This document shows positions 43,810 through 54,683 of a stretch of 64,000 bases of DNA, piece by piece. The DNA comes from Ariolimax columbianus (lineage: Eukaryota; Mollusca; Gastropoda; Stylommatophora; Arionidae), in assembly GCA_036924085.1 (NCBI GenBank), contig JAVGWX010000002.1, forward strand, positions 44,969,666 through 45,033,665. Reading direction: 5' to 3'. The notes beneath the pieces were generated by a model that saw nothing but the letters and a program-made list of their open reading frames with translations, had not been told where the DNA came from and made no database searches. The translations under genes were made by a program, and so were the position numbers. Each line of letters starts with the position of its first letter. Position 1 is the stretch's first letter.

Positions 43810-45110
43810 TTATACTGGTTTAGAAAGATCTACAGAGTCTGTATACTTGTTGTTCTTCTTCGTACGCTGTCAAACGTCAACCTGTATTTTTTTTCTCCGA
43901 AAAAAGCAGCGGTCAACCTGGGGCTGTTGCCACTGGTGATGGCCACATGTGCTTTCTCTGGTCCTCGTATGTCGGGCAGTTTTGCAGCAGATGTTCAGCG
44001 ATCATTTTCCCGGTACCACAAGTGCATTCGTCAGTGCCACCTATCTTCAGTTTATTGAATAGGTGGTACCTCAGTCTGTTGTTACCTGTGCGGAGTCTGA
44101 ATACCACGACCTGCTCTCTTCTGTTCAACTGGTAACAGGCATCATTTTTTGTGTAGCCAGTATGTTCTGTTTCCCATTTGTCCATGTATCACTCTAATAA
44201 GCCTTTTGGACTCTTCGTAGGTCACACTAGAATCTTGTTGTGGTAGTCTTGCACCTTCTTTTGCCAGTCTGTCTGCCTCCTCGTTGCCTTGGATGTTATA
44301 GTGGGATGGAACCCACTGTACCACTACTCTTTTTGGTGCGGACTGCTGGCATAGTTGACAGAGTACTGCTCTTAAATCATTAAGTTCAGTATTTTTCTTT
44401 TTTAGTGCTGTGACTACGGCCAGGGCATCTGTAAACATGACTATCTGGCTTTCATTTCTTTTGCCTGTCAGCATTGCTTCTACTGCAGCCCTCAGTGCCT
44501 CTGCCTCCGCTCTGAATTTGTTTATTTGATGGTGTTTCGTCATTCATGGCTCTGACTAACTTCCATAGTTTGTTCCCTTCTTTATCTAAATTGAGGCTTT
44601 CTGTTTTGTTTTTCCAGCTGTCTCTTGTTATTTGGTTTAGTGTTCTTTTGTATTTCGCCGTGATGGCCTTGAGGGCGATATTTGCCTCCATAGATTGTTC
44701 TCTCTCTGCCATGTTCCTAGCATTTGAGACTTCGTCTTCCGCTTTCTGCAATTCATCATTCCAATATGGCTTGTAGTTTTTCCTTGCCTCTCTTGGGATG
44801 GTTTCGGTGGCTGCTTGCATTATTGCTTTGCTTAGGCTTTCCGCCATAGGTTTCATGAGTCTGTATACAACCAGTTTATTTCACTACACAGATACTGAAA
44901 ATACTGTGAGCATCCAATCTATTTTTTAATGCATTAACTTACTCTGCTTCCATTACATCCTGCGGCAATGCATTCCAAGAATTCATCCCTCGGACTAAAA
45001 TAATATTTCTAATATCTAATCTGGACCTGTCTTTAAAACAATTTGTAGCCATGCCCTCTTGTTCATGTAGCTGGTCATACTTTGAAAACCTTGGTATAGC
45101 CTAATTTATC
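43810..45110 (-). mobile_element. CR1-like LINE 3' end, split by an I/Nimb-like LINE
   Basis: The two halves are 43810-43846 (TATACTGGTTTAG through GAGTCTGTATAC) and 44857-45110 (GAGTCTGTATACAACCAGTT, then antisense 3' coding part matching SQR.SAWNALPQ and the KERSRLDIRN block). Joined at the duplicated GAGTCTGTATAC they form one CR1 3' end. The insertion point lies inside the terminal hairpin. Confidence 0.85.
43847..44856 (-). mobile_element. I/Nimb-like LINE insertion, internally deleted, TSD-flanked
   Basis: 1010 bp between perfect 12-bp repeats GAGTCTGTATAC (43835-43846, 44857-44868). On the minus strand it starts in the endonuclease-RT linker (MAESLSKAIMQAATETIPRE, KLWKLVRAMNDETPSN). 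Near 44527 it jumps straight to RNase H (FRAEAEALRAAVEAM, VVQWVPSHYNIQGNEEADRL) and the Cys/His tail. The whole RT is deleted and the reading frame shifts at the junction. The 3' GAA tail (TTCTTCTTCG in plus sense) is at 43851. Confidence 0.9.
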
Positions 45111-45163
45111 TTTTCCATTTATTAATTTATTCATTTTTAATGTCACCTCAAATTTTTTGAGAC

Positions 45164-45511
45164 GGGATCAAGACGCTGAGCAGCGCATAAACCTCAGCGG
45201 TCAGCTACCCATAGCTGACTGCTAGCGTCAGGGTCAGCTAACCAGAGCTGCCAAGACCTTCTACACCTCCACGCGGTGATCCTGGATAACAATCTGCAAC
45301 AGAGCAGACTGGCTAAGTAGAAGGGATTGAAGAGAGAAGGCAACTCGGTACTCAAAAATGCTTGCTGAAGTCAGATGTGTTGGACCGAAATGTGCAAATA
45401 TCGCTGTAAACCACAACAGCGCATTCTGTTCTCTGGACTACATTCTGCTACTTGCAAAGTTTTTTTCAGGGCTTCGTAGCGGGAGATTGAGAGCGAACAA
45501 AGAAGAAGAAG
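45164..45511 (+). mobile_element. SINE-B full length, sense, TSD-flanked
   Basis: 348 bp from GGGATCAAGACGCTGAGC to the AGAAGAAGAAG tail. Flanking AATTTTTTGAGAC (45151-45163) and AATTCTTTGAGAC (45512-45524) differ at one base. The best sense-strand reference copy of the family. Confidence 0.88.
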
Positions 45512-45714
45512 AATTCTTTGAGACACTGAAGACCAATTTTTTTTTAGTCTTTCCTGATAACTATAATTCTGAAACCCTACAATTATTTTGTAGTTTTTCT
45601 TTTTATCCTTTCCAGCATGTTTATATCCACTCTATGATATGGACTGAACACGGTATTCTAATGTACGTCTCACAAATTATCTATAGTTTGACTATTATTT
45701 TTTTACTCTTATAA

Positions 45715-46205
45715 CTTAACTTAGCTTACCGTCTTTATACTGGTTTAGAAGACTCTGCAGAGTCTGTATTCAACCAGTTCCATTTACATCACCTTCCTCT
45801 AGAAGCTGTACGCATCCAATCTGTTCTTAAATGCATTGACCGTCCCAGCCTCCACCACCTCACTTGGCAATGCATTCCAAGCATTCACTACTCTCTGGCT
45901 AAAGAAATACTTCCTAATATCTAATCTGGACCTCTCCTTAGTCAACTTGTAGCTGTGCCCTCTTGTCCTTGTTGGTGGTTGTACTTTAAAAAACTTGTTA
46001 TAGTCCACTTTATCCATTCCTCTGATCATCGTATACACCTGTATTAAGTCACCACGAATTCTTCTCTCTTCTAGACACTGAGGGCCAGTTCTTTTTAATC
46101 TTTCTTCATAACTGTAATTCTGGAATCCCACTATCAGCTTTGTCGCTCTTTTTTGTATTCTCTCCAGCATGTCTATATCCCCTCTCTGATAAGGACTTAT
46201 GTGAA
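45715..46205 (-). pseudogene. CR1-like LINE, 3' end with hairpin tail
   Basis: Open frame 46170 down to 45799 encodes MLERIQKRATKLIVGFQNYS to FKNRLDAYSF and its stop, collinear with 3000-3363 but without that copy's nonsense codon. The hairpin unit follows at 45715-45790. 5'-truncated near 46205, where mariner sequence begins. Confidence 0.88.
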
Positions 46206-46224
46206 ATGTTTCTTTTTATAATGC

Positions 46225-46445
46225 CCAACATGGCATCAATGTCATACAGTACCACAGCCTGCAAGATGGATGCCATGGCAGTTTACTCCAGAATTGAAAC
46301 AAAGACGCATTGGTGTCTCGGAAACTTTTACGGTGCTTTGAAGCAGAAGGTGATGGTTTTCTAGCAAGAATTGGCACTGGAGATGAAACCTGGGTTCACT
46401 ATCACGAGCCTGAAACGAAGAGAGTATGGGATGGCTATACAGTAC
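46225..46445 (+). pseudogene. mariner-type transposase fragment
   Basis: One frame reads PARWMPWQFTPELKQRRIGV with SETF. After a frameshift near 46333 comes RCFEAEGDGFLARIGTGDET and WVHYHEPETKR. This is the region around the first catalytic Asp (TGDETW). It is the middle part missing from the relic at 12505-13035. Confidence 0.8.
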
Positions 46446-46465
46446 AGGATGCAAGGTCAACTGTG

Positions 46466-46707
46466 GTCTGGGTCGGAATAGGCGCGCCTCCGCCAGTAGA
46501 AACTAGTGAGGCAAACACATAACGAAAGGATAATTAGAAGCGAGGAACAACGGGAGGAACATCGCGGAAACACCAGGTTAGGTACAAACAGATACACACA
46601 CGCATCCAAGCACTGGTTTATGCGTCTTAATATCGCCCAAATTGACTACGGTCTGGGGTGGAATAGGCGCGCCTCCGCCAGTAGAAACTAGTGAGGCAAA
46701 CACATAA
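46466..46707. repeat. 57-bp direct repeat pair, 185 bp apart
   Basis: 46466-46522 and 46651-46707 share GGAATAGGCGCGCCTCCGCC then AGTAGAAACTAGTGAGGC and AAACACATAA with at most two differences. The 128 bp between are unrelated to listed repeats. Confidence 0.8.
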
Positions 46708-46789
46708 AATAAAAAACTGTTCATCCCAGGGTGTCTGAACTCCTTCCTATACGGTACCAAAATGACTGAGGCCACGATCTTAATTAAAT

Positions 46790-47600
46790 CACCTGTGTAC
46801 GGACGATTACGCTCAGAACAAGATATATGCAGTTAACCGTGACGAAATTTTCGGCGATGTGCAGTAACGTTTCTCACGATCAACACTAAAAAAACGGAGG
46901 TCCATCCCGTGTCGCCCCAAGGTTGAAGTGCATCGTGATGTCGTGTTATCCACTCTGCTACAGACCTGTGGAGTATGGACATTGTATATCATACATGTCC
47001 GGCAGCTAAATCGTTTTCACTTGAGTTGTCTGCGTATCCTGCTCAAGACAAAGTGCATTGTGATAATAAATGCTGGTAAGAATGTTCCCATTGTGCGGCT
47101 CTCATCCAAGATGTGGATTCGTTCCATTATCTGGGCAGCAATGTGGCCAAAATTGGGAGGCACAGAGAACGACATCCACTTTAGAATCCAAAAGGCACGG
47201 GGAGCCTTGTTATGTTGGATAAACTCTGGAAATTAGATCAACAAAGAAGATTAGGATTTCAACTCAAATAGATTTTGCTCATCGGTTCGGTGTTCGAACA
47301 ACAAAGGAGTTTAATGTGCAGGTGTTCGTCAATGGACTGTCTGTGCAGAATTGTGTGTTTGAAATGGTACGTTAAGGTCACAAATGTCGACCTGTGTCGC
47401 AAGAGACGATAGGATGGACATGTCACAGGAGGGCATTACTCGACAGTCTGCACTGAAACCCGGTGAGAAAGAGAGATAGACCTCAACCATCCCGAAGAAA
47501 AGTGGAGGCAAATTTAGATCGGATATGCCGGTCGTGGATAGAGCTGGAGCTGGCTGGTCGCTTATAGAAACGCTGGTGATTATTTGTTGTAGGCATGCTC
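46790..47600 (+). pseudogene. LINE RT relics, probably two joined fragments
   Basis: First part: a FLTINTKKTEV-like block, then HSATDLW and RQLNRFHLSCLRILLKTK. Second part from about 47090: VDSFHYLGSNVAKIGRH and IQKARGALLCWINS. The order is not collinear, so two fragments are joined. Confidence 0.6.
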
Positions 47601-48016
47601 CGCACGGGGTTGGTGAGTTTTGTTTGGACATCCCATTCTTAGTCATTTATTTTGGGGGGGCAAAGTTATGAACAAACAATATTTAGTATTATATTAGAGA
47701 TTGGGAGCCATACAAAATATTAGGCATAAATGCGTGTGTTCTTATTCAAGACAAGCATCGACTTGCAGCAGTGTGGTTCTTTGTCTTTTTAAATGGCTAA
47801 CTGAAAAACTGACCAACCACAACATAGCAAAGACAACAGCATCAGGAATGCCAATATGGCTTTCTATAATCCAAGTTCAATAAATTTGGATTTTAAAAAA
47901 ATATGTTTGACTTTTTTATGAGCGTAAAAAATCATTTTGGACTTTTTAAAAATTGTCCCAATTATGGTTTATTTCTGGATTTTGTGTACGATTGTTTGAG
48001 GTTACAACATGTATTT

Positions 48017-50950
48017 CTTCTTCATCGTACGCAGTCAGACAGTAACCATTATTTTTTTCGAAAAAAGCGGCGGTCATCCTGAGGCTGTCGACACTGCCAT
48101 AGAGCTTGTCTTGCAGTTCCACTGGTGATGGCCACATCTGCTCTTTCTGATCCTCGTATGTCGGGCAGTTCAGCAGCAGATGCTCAGCGGTCATTTTCTC
48201 GGTACCTCGCGGGCATTCGTCGGTACCACCTATCTTCAATTTGTTGAATATGTGGTACCTCAGTCTATTGTGGCCAGTGCGAAGTCTGAAGACAACGACC
48301 TGCTCTCTTCGGTTCAACTGGTAATAGGCATCGTTTTTGGTGTAACCAGTATGTTCGGTTTCCCATTTGGTCATGTATCTGGCTTTAATAAGCCGTTTTG
48401 ACTCTTCGTACGTCATACTAGTATCTGTTTGTGGTAGTCTTGCACCTTATTTTGCCAGTCTGTCTGCCTCCTCGTTGCCTTGGATGTTGCAGTGTGATGG
48501 GACCCACTGTACCACTACCCTTTTTGGTGCGGACTGCTGGCATAGTTGACAGAGTACTGCTTTTAAGTCATTAAGCTCAGTGTTTTTCTGGCTTTTTAGC
48601 GCTGTGACTACGGCCAGAGCATCTGTAAGCAGGACTATATGGCTTTCATTTTCTTTATGTCACCATTTCTTCCACTGCCGCCCTCAGTGCCTCTGCCTCC
48701 GCTCTGAAATTGCTTGTGTACTTACCAGTAGCGAATGACAGTGTTATTTTTCTGCCATTTGGTAGGTTCAGGAATGCTCCTGCCCCTCCGTTCTGTGTAG
48801 TGTTTCTTCTTCTTCTTCTGCGTACACAGTCAGACAGTAACCATTATTTTCTCGAAAAAAGCGGCGGTCATCCTGAGACTCTCGCCACTACCATAGAGCT
48901 TGTCTTGCAGTTCCACTGGCAATGGCCACATCTGCTCTCTCTGATCCTCGTATGTCGGGCAGTTCTGCAGCAGATGTTCAGTGGTCATTTTACCAGTACC
49001 GCACGGGCATTCGTCGGTACACCCTATCTTCAATTTGTTGAATAGGTGGTACCTCAGTCTGTTGTGGCCAGTGCGAAGTCTGAAGACAACGACCTGCTCT
49101 CTTCGGTTCAGCTGGTAATAGGCATCGTTTTTGGTGTAACCAGTATGTTCGGTTTCCCATTTGGTCATGTATCTGGCTTTGATAAGCCGTTTTGACTCTT
49201 CGTACGTCATACTGGTATCTGTTTGTGGTAGCCTTGCACCTTATTTTGCCAGTCTGTCTGCCTCCTCGTTGCCTTGGATGTTGCAGTGTGACGGAACCCA
49301 CTGTACCACTACCCTTTTTGGTGCGGACTGCTGGCACAGTTTGCAGAGTGCTGCTCTTAAGTCATTAAGCTCAGTGTTTTTCTGGCTTTTTAGCGCTGTG
49401 ACTACTTCGAGAGCATCTGTCAGCAGGACTATATGGCTCTCATTTTCACTGTGTGTTACCATTTCTTCCACTGCCGCCCTCAGTGCCTCTGCCTCTGCTC
49501 TGAAATTGCTTGTGTACTTACCAGTAGCGAATGACAGTGTTATTTTTCTGCCATTTGGTAGGTTCAGGAATGCTCCTGCCCCTCCGTTATGTGTAGTGTT
49601 TGTTACAGAACCGTCGGTGTATGCATGGGTCCAGTCCATGCTTGGGTAGCTTTTCGTTATGAAGCTTAGGGTAGTGTCTCTCCTTTCTTTTTCACTCTGG
49701 CAGTTTTTGTTTGCAATACCTGGTATATTTTCTACCACCTCTGGAAATATATCCTGCCTCCAAGTAGGTTTTCGTACAGTAGTGATGGGTTTTGGTGTTG
49801 TTAATGCGTTTATGGGATCTTCGTGCATCTTTGCTTTGGCTATTTCTGCAAAGTTTCTCCGCTTTAGTTTCCCATTTCCCAAATTGTTTAGTCTCTGGTA
49901 CATTGGATGGTCCGTCAGTCTTCTGAGTTTCTCTGACTGCAGCTGGGCTCTGCAGTCTCTTCTATCGGTCATGGATTGCAATTTTGTAATCTTTTCAAGT
50001 TCTACAATTGGCGTTGACTTCATGCCACCTGTTATAATTCTCATGGCTTGGTTTTGAAGTTTGTTAACTTTATCGAAGTTCGCCTTCGCTGCGGTTGTCC
50101 ATGCCGCAATGCCATACTCGAGAACTGGTCTCACTCTTCCAGTGTACAGTTTCTTTAGTATACTTTCGTCTGCTCCCCAGCTTGTGCCAGCAAGTTTCTT
50201 CATGATTGCCATTCTTTCTCTGGCTCTCATTCGGTTTCTATCGATCTGACTTTTCCATGTCATGCGCCCATCAAATGTGACTCCCAGATAGTTTAGGTTG
50301 TCGTTTGGCTGCAGGAATTTGCCATTTAGACTTAATTTGGTGTTTTGGGGTTTGATTGAAAGCGAGAATATTGTACATGTGGTTTTCTCCTCGTTTATTT
50401 TGACCAGCCATGAGTTCGCCCACTCTTCCAGCGATGTTAGGGCCTGCTGCATCCGATTTCTTGCTATGGTGAGATTCTTTTCAGAGGTCCTCATAGCCAG
50501 ATCGTCTGCAAACATTGAGCTATGGACTCTTCTTGGTATATTCTCTGTGATGTCGTTTATATACACCAGGAAGAGTGTGGGTGACAGTACTCCCCCTTGG
50601 GGTACTCCCTGCTCAAGTGTCACCTTTTTGCTCATCTGCCCTTGTACTTGGACTCTGGCCGTTCTTTGTTTGAGATAGTGGTTGATCCACTTGTACATTC
50701 TCCCACAAACTTCACTTCTCCTTAGCTTGACTCTAAGTCCGTCTTTCCAGACTTTGTCAAATGCCTTTTCCAGGTCCACCCAAACCGCTACTGTGTGTTT
50801 CTGTGCCTGGTAGGCATCTTCTATTTCCTGGGCTATGAGGATGACCTGGTCCTCAGTGGATCTGTGCTGTCTAAAGCCTGCTTGCTGTGAAATTAGTATT
50901 CGTTTTTCTTCCAGATGCCACATCAGTCTGGTGTTTATCATACGTTCCAT
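48017..50950 (-). mobile_element. I/Nimb-like LINE with duplicated 3' end, one TSD pair
   Basis: The whole block lies between perfect 13-bp repeats ACAACATGTATTT (48004-48016, 50951-50963). From the 5' side (right), copy A (50950 down to 48804) carries RT and RNase H. Its RT has AGFRQHRSTEDQV, WVDLEKAFDKVW, VPQGGVLSPTLF and MFADDLAM; its RNase H has AYTDGSVTN, FRAEAEALRAAVEEM and VPSHCNIQGNEEADRLAK. The Cys/His tail and GAA tail follow. Directly after it, copy C (48800 down to 48017) starts again inside RNase H and repeats the 3' end. Both carry the same GAA-to-TAA nonsense change right after ADRLAK (49238-49240 in A). 5'-truncated in the RT N-terminal part. Confidence 0.9.
49241..50950 (-). 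pseudogene. I/Nimb-like LINE ORF2, RT plus RNase H
   Basis: About 570 open codons; the best-preserved LINE frame in the window. RT palm motifs (FADD at about 50510) and the RNase H catalytic residues (D of YTDGS, E of RAEAEAL, D of LLTDAL, H of PSHCN) are all present. It lacks the endonuclease and the RT start, and stops early at TAA, so it cannot be autonomous. Confidence 0.85.
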
Positions 50951-50989
50951 ACAACATGTATTTGAATTATTAGACCACAATGACATTAT

Positions 50990-51400
50990 TTGGTATTTGA
51001 CGAAGCAACTTTATGGTCTGCACTTTGTCGATGACTTGGCTCTTTTGTCCCATCACTATAATCCGCTATAGAACAAAATTAATATATATACTTCCTGTCA
51101 ATTATGTCTGATAAAAATACGCAGCTGAAAGACATTAATTATGAGATTTAATGCTTCTCTCATCAGCAGAATTCTGTTGGAGTACTCATCCCTACAGAAT
51201 GTGGGCTCAAATCATGTACCTTGGTAGTTATATATGCACAACTGGCGGTACCAACAGGGATATCACATTATGTAGACAAAAGAAGCGATGTACTTTCATT
51301 ACATTGAGGAACTTACAAAAACCAAAGGAAATAAGGTTCTGTAAAAATCCATCCTCTCGTATGGCTTGATAACATATGGTTCAAGGAAGGCTTCTACAAG
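50990..51400 (+). pseudogene. LINE relic, RT palm to thumb
   Basis: Reads LHFVDDLALLSH, then MYLGSYICTTGGTNRDI and a LLYGS-like end near 51365. Heavily broken. It was the site into which the LINE at 48017-50950 inserted on its right flank. Confidence 0.65.
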
Positions 51401-52275
51401 AAAGTTTCGAATTTTCATCAATGGGTGTCTTTGTATAATAATATCTCTAATGTGGACCTGTTCTATTCCTAAGTGTCAACTTCCCTACATTCCAGACATA
51501 CCCATAGTTGCTCAGTCCCTTTCAGTAAATGTGAAGGATGTGGTTCCTTCAGCTCGTTGGTTGTACATACTTATGCACCGTTCTGTTATGCATCCAGAAC
51601 ATTCGAACCTCGCTCGATTTCAACGTTCTACATTCTGTAAATTGCTGGCTCATCTATTCGGATGTCATCATCCAACAGACAGGCATTGATAGACTTCAAG
51701 ATGACACTCCTATCCATATAGCACTATCACCAAATCATTCAGTCCTGTGACTGGTTTTCAAGTTCAAGTTTAGGTCTTTTCATTTCTGCCTGTCAAGTGC
51801 GGGTGTCATCAGGTCAACAAGTCTGTGGACTAGACTGTCCAGTCGTTGTGTTTTGTATAAATTTCTTTCCTATCTCACTTTTACCAACACTGTTTTGCTT
51901 GATTTTCTCTCTGTCCAGCTAACTTTATTCATCTTTTGATAACACTACATCACAAAATCTTCAAATTATGTCTTCTCTCTTTTATTTACTGTTTATGTTT
52001 CAGAAAACATATTATATCCATATTTAGTGTAATCATAATTGGTGCTTGTGAAGCCAGGATATTCGCGCTTTCGTTGTCAGGAACTCTAGCAAGTGGACCT
52101 ATGATGGAGACCCACATAGGGTCCAGTGGCACTTGAGATTATGAGAAGGCACTGGTGTTTGGTCTGACACGCATTAAAGAAGCCTGCTAATAATATTTCA
52201 AGATAGACCTTGATCGATAATCCACAAGGCAGCAATGTAGAGGCAACAATGAGGTGGTGGCCAGACCTTGAGTAA
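51401..52275. other. Untyped spacer
   Basis: Possibly eroded LINE (an RFQRSTFCKLLAHLFG-like stretch), not supportable. Confidence 0.35.
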
Positions 52276-52279
52276 TTAG

Positions 52280-52760
52280 CACAAGTTAGGGAGACATGGT
52301 GAATATTTGTTGAAAATATATATCCAGCAGGAAGCTCAGAGGCTTTGGCTGATTGATACTTTCTTTACTCTTCCGCTGATGCCATCAAGGTCAGTGAGAA
52401 ACTTGACACGACTGACAAATGTAGACCGCAGCTGTCTCTTATATTTTCTCTGCTCTAGATTAGCATATAGTCTATTTGATGTGACTGATCAAAACTGTTC
52501 CATTGATACCATGTTTGGGTGTAACTTTTTAAATGTTGGAAAAAGAGTGGTTGTAATGATCAAGGTACAGTTTAATGAGTTTTTGCCTATTTCTATTTTG
52601 GCCCTGTCCACTATCACTAAAAGCACCAAGACATGACTCATTTGGAAATTTTTTCCCCAATCTAACGTTAAAATCGTCCATCACTATCAGCTCGTTCTTC
52701 TCATTCACATTGTTTATAACATCATATACCTATTCGAAGATTTATTGATGGAAGATGTAA
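52280..52760 (-). pseudogene. LINE endonuclease-domain relic
   Basis: Minus strand reads VNEKNELIVMDDFNVRLG, an eroded MGDFNA..G motif of the apurinic endonuclease domain, followed by an LI.L.L.HYN block. No other piece of that LINE is attached. Confidence 0.5.
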
Positions 52761-52764
52761 ATCT

Positions 52765-54030
52765 ATAACAATGTTTGACTTCTTTTGTAGTCAGTCACTC
52801 TTGGTGTTTGGCAATTGTCTTTCCTGCGAATCGGTTTTTTGGCTTTTGTGGCCGGGGTTTTAGCTTTTTTTTTGATGTTTTTCGGCAGTATTTGGCGTTT
52901 TACCTGAATTTTGATCTGGCAACCCTGAGCGACGCCACTGTCAGCCATTTTGTACACCGTCGGTGGTGGGGACAGAAAAACGTATTTTATTTAACCAATA
53001 TTTTATATATAAAGAGAGAGAGATAGCTCTGGGTAATGTTAATAGTTCTCTTGTTGGTTTTTGGCAAAGATTTGTTGCTGTGTATTATTTTAAAGAAGAA
53101 ACAAAGCGAATAAAAATTACCTAAAACTTATTAGTCGTTAAAACTACTACTAAATCAAAATAGTGAAAATCTAACTAGTAACTACTAGTAACTTAACTAC
53201 TTTCGTAACTTTCTACTTAGAGTGTTAGACTATTACTATACTACTTTAGTACTTTATAATATTAACTAGTCTACTCAGTCAAGTACTAGAACGCCGAAAA
53301 CATCAAATTAAATATTGAAGCAAACTTCAAAGCATTTACTATTGAACATAAACGTTGAACGAAAAAGATAGGCCGGGTCGTGCACATTCCTAGAACCAAT
53401 ATACCAGTTCAATAGACTATATTGAATTGACTATATAAAGACAGACTATCTGAGGGATCGGATGCAAAATCATGAAAATTCCCCCCCCCCCCCCAAATTT
53501 TTTGTTTTTTTTGCATCGTTGCAAATAGATCTACGACTACTGTCTCTGAAATAGTTACATGATCACAATATCACATCAAAGAATGATTGATAGATCTATA
53601 TTAACTATATATATTAATAATAATATTAATATGCCATACATAATCAAATCATATAATTATTAATCTTTTACTTTTAGCTTTGTGTCCATTATTTTCTATC
53701 TTCATGTGTGTTTATTTTGGCCTAGAGCTACCTGTTTTACGGCAGGTTTCATTCACATCATGAATCTGCTCATTATATTTTATTAGAATCATTAGATATA
53801 TCTGTATTTTCAATTATTCATTTTTTAGTGCATTTGCCCACCTTTATAAATGTGCTTTCATTTTAGCTTCATATGGAGCACCATCATTCAGTAAGATTTC
53901 TTTAAGGTATCTTATTCTTTGCAGTTTGTTCAAGATGTCTTTTTTGTTAGATCTAACCTTATCTTATTTCTACATGCGTGTTTGGGTATTGCTATATTTC
54001 TTCTCATCGGAAAGTTCCTAAATGGTTGTT
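52765..54030. other. AT-rich spacer with poly-C run
   Basis: Contains C14 at 53481-53494. No coding similarity. Confidence 0.45.
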
Positions 54031-54034
54031 GTTG

Positions 54035-54378
54035 TTCGTGAATGCCTACAATGAGTAGGTTACTCTTTTGTGCGCTCTGAAAAGGACGTTATGTGGCAGG
54101 TTGTAGAAGCTTTCCTCACATCCAGAGTGTCCTGATGAAGGTGGACCGGAGTGCTCCAGCCGTTTTCTATGCTTGGATTCATCTGCGTGTCACTCACTAT
54201 TACGGAGATCACGCCGATCCCTCACCTCGTTAGCCAGGTCGCCATGAAACCAACCAGTTTCCAGAGAGGGCTACTAGGAAGCCGAGATGAGGGTCTTGGT
54301 CAGAATGTTTTGCCTGGCCCTGACTAACATGTCTGATCAGTATATTTTACTTGACCAGACTTTAGTCTTCCTCCCCTC
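54035..54378 (+). repeat. Repeat C, nearly full length
   Basis: Head CTACAATGAGTAGGTTACTC, CTCTGAAAAGGACGTTA, CCTGATGAAGGTGGACC; end CTCGTTAGCCAGGTCGCCAT, GGGCTACTAGGAAGCCGA and AACATGTCTGATCAGTATAT. Lies about 220 bp upstream of the second hnRNP H start. Confidence 0.85.
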
Positions 54379-54598
54379 CTAAATGGTAATTGCCCTTTAA
54401 TACAAGCAGCTAGCTTTCTCATTCCATGTTTCTCAAACTCAATGCATTATTTACCTTCAGTTATTTATTCCTGAAGAACAGTTTTGTTTCATTGATATTT
54501 GTTACCTTCCTTCTGTTCTGCATTAGCAATTATCAAGTTATAAATGTGCTTTTTTCTTAAAAAGAGGTTTTAATATTTTAGTGTTTTGATAGGTAATC

Positions 54599-54683
54599 AT
54601 GTCAAAAGAAAAAGGATGTGTTGTAAGGCTTCGAGGCTTGCCATGGTCCACCAAACCAGCAGAGATTGTGCATTTTTTCAGAG
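54599..54683 (+). CDS. HNRNPH1: hnRNP H copy 2, exon 1 (coding)
   Basis: Acceptor TTAGTGTTTTGATAG, then GTAATC and ATG at 54599. Donor GTATGT after AGA G. Confidence 0.93.

Noticed and set aside
46466..46522. Continuation of the mariner transposase after ETKRVW
   Set aside because: The open frame continues, but the DNA there is the first copy of a 57-bp direct repeat unrelated to mariner.
49161..50678. Long plus-strand open frames opposite the LINE ORF, also at 61512-63005
   Set aside because: They mirror the antisense of a conserved RT/RNase H frame and have no family match of their own.
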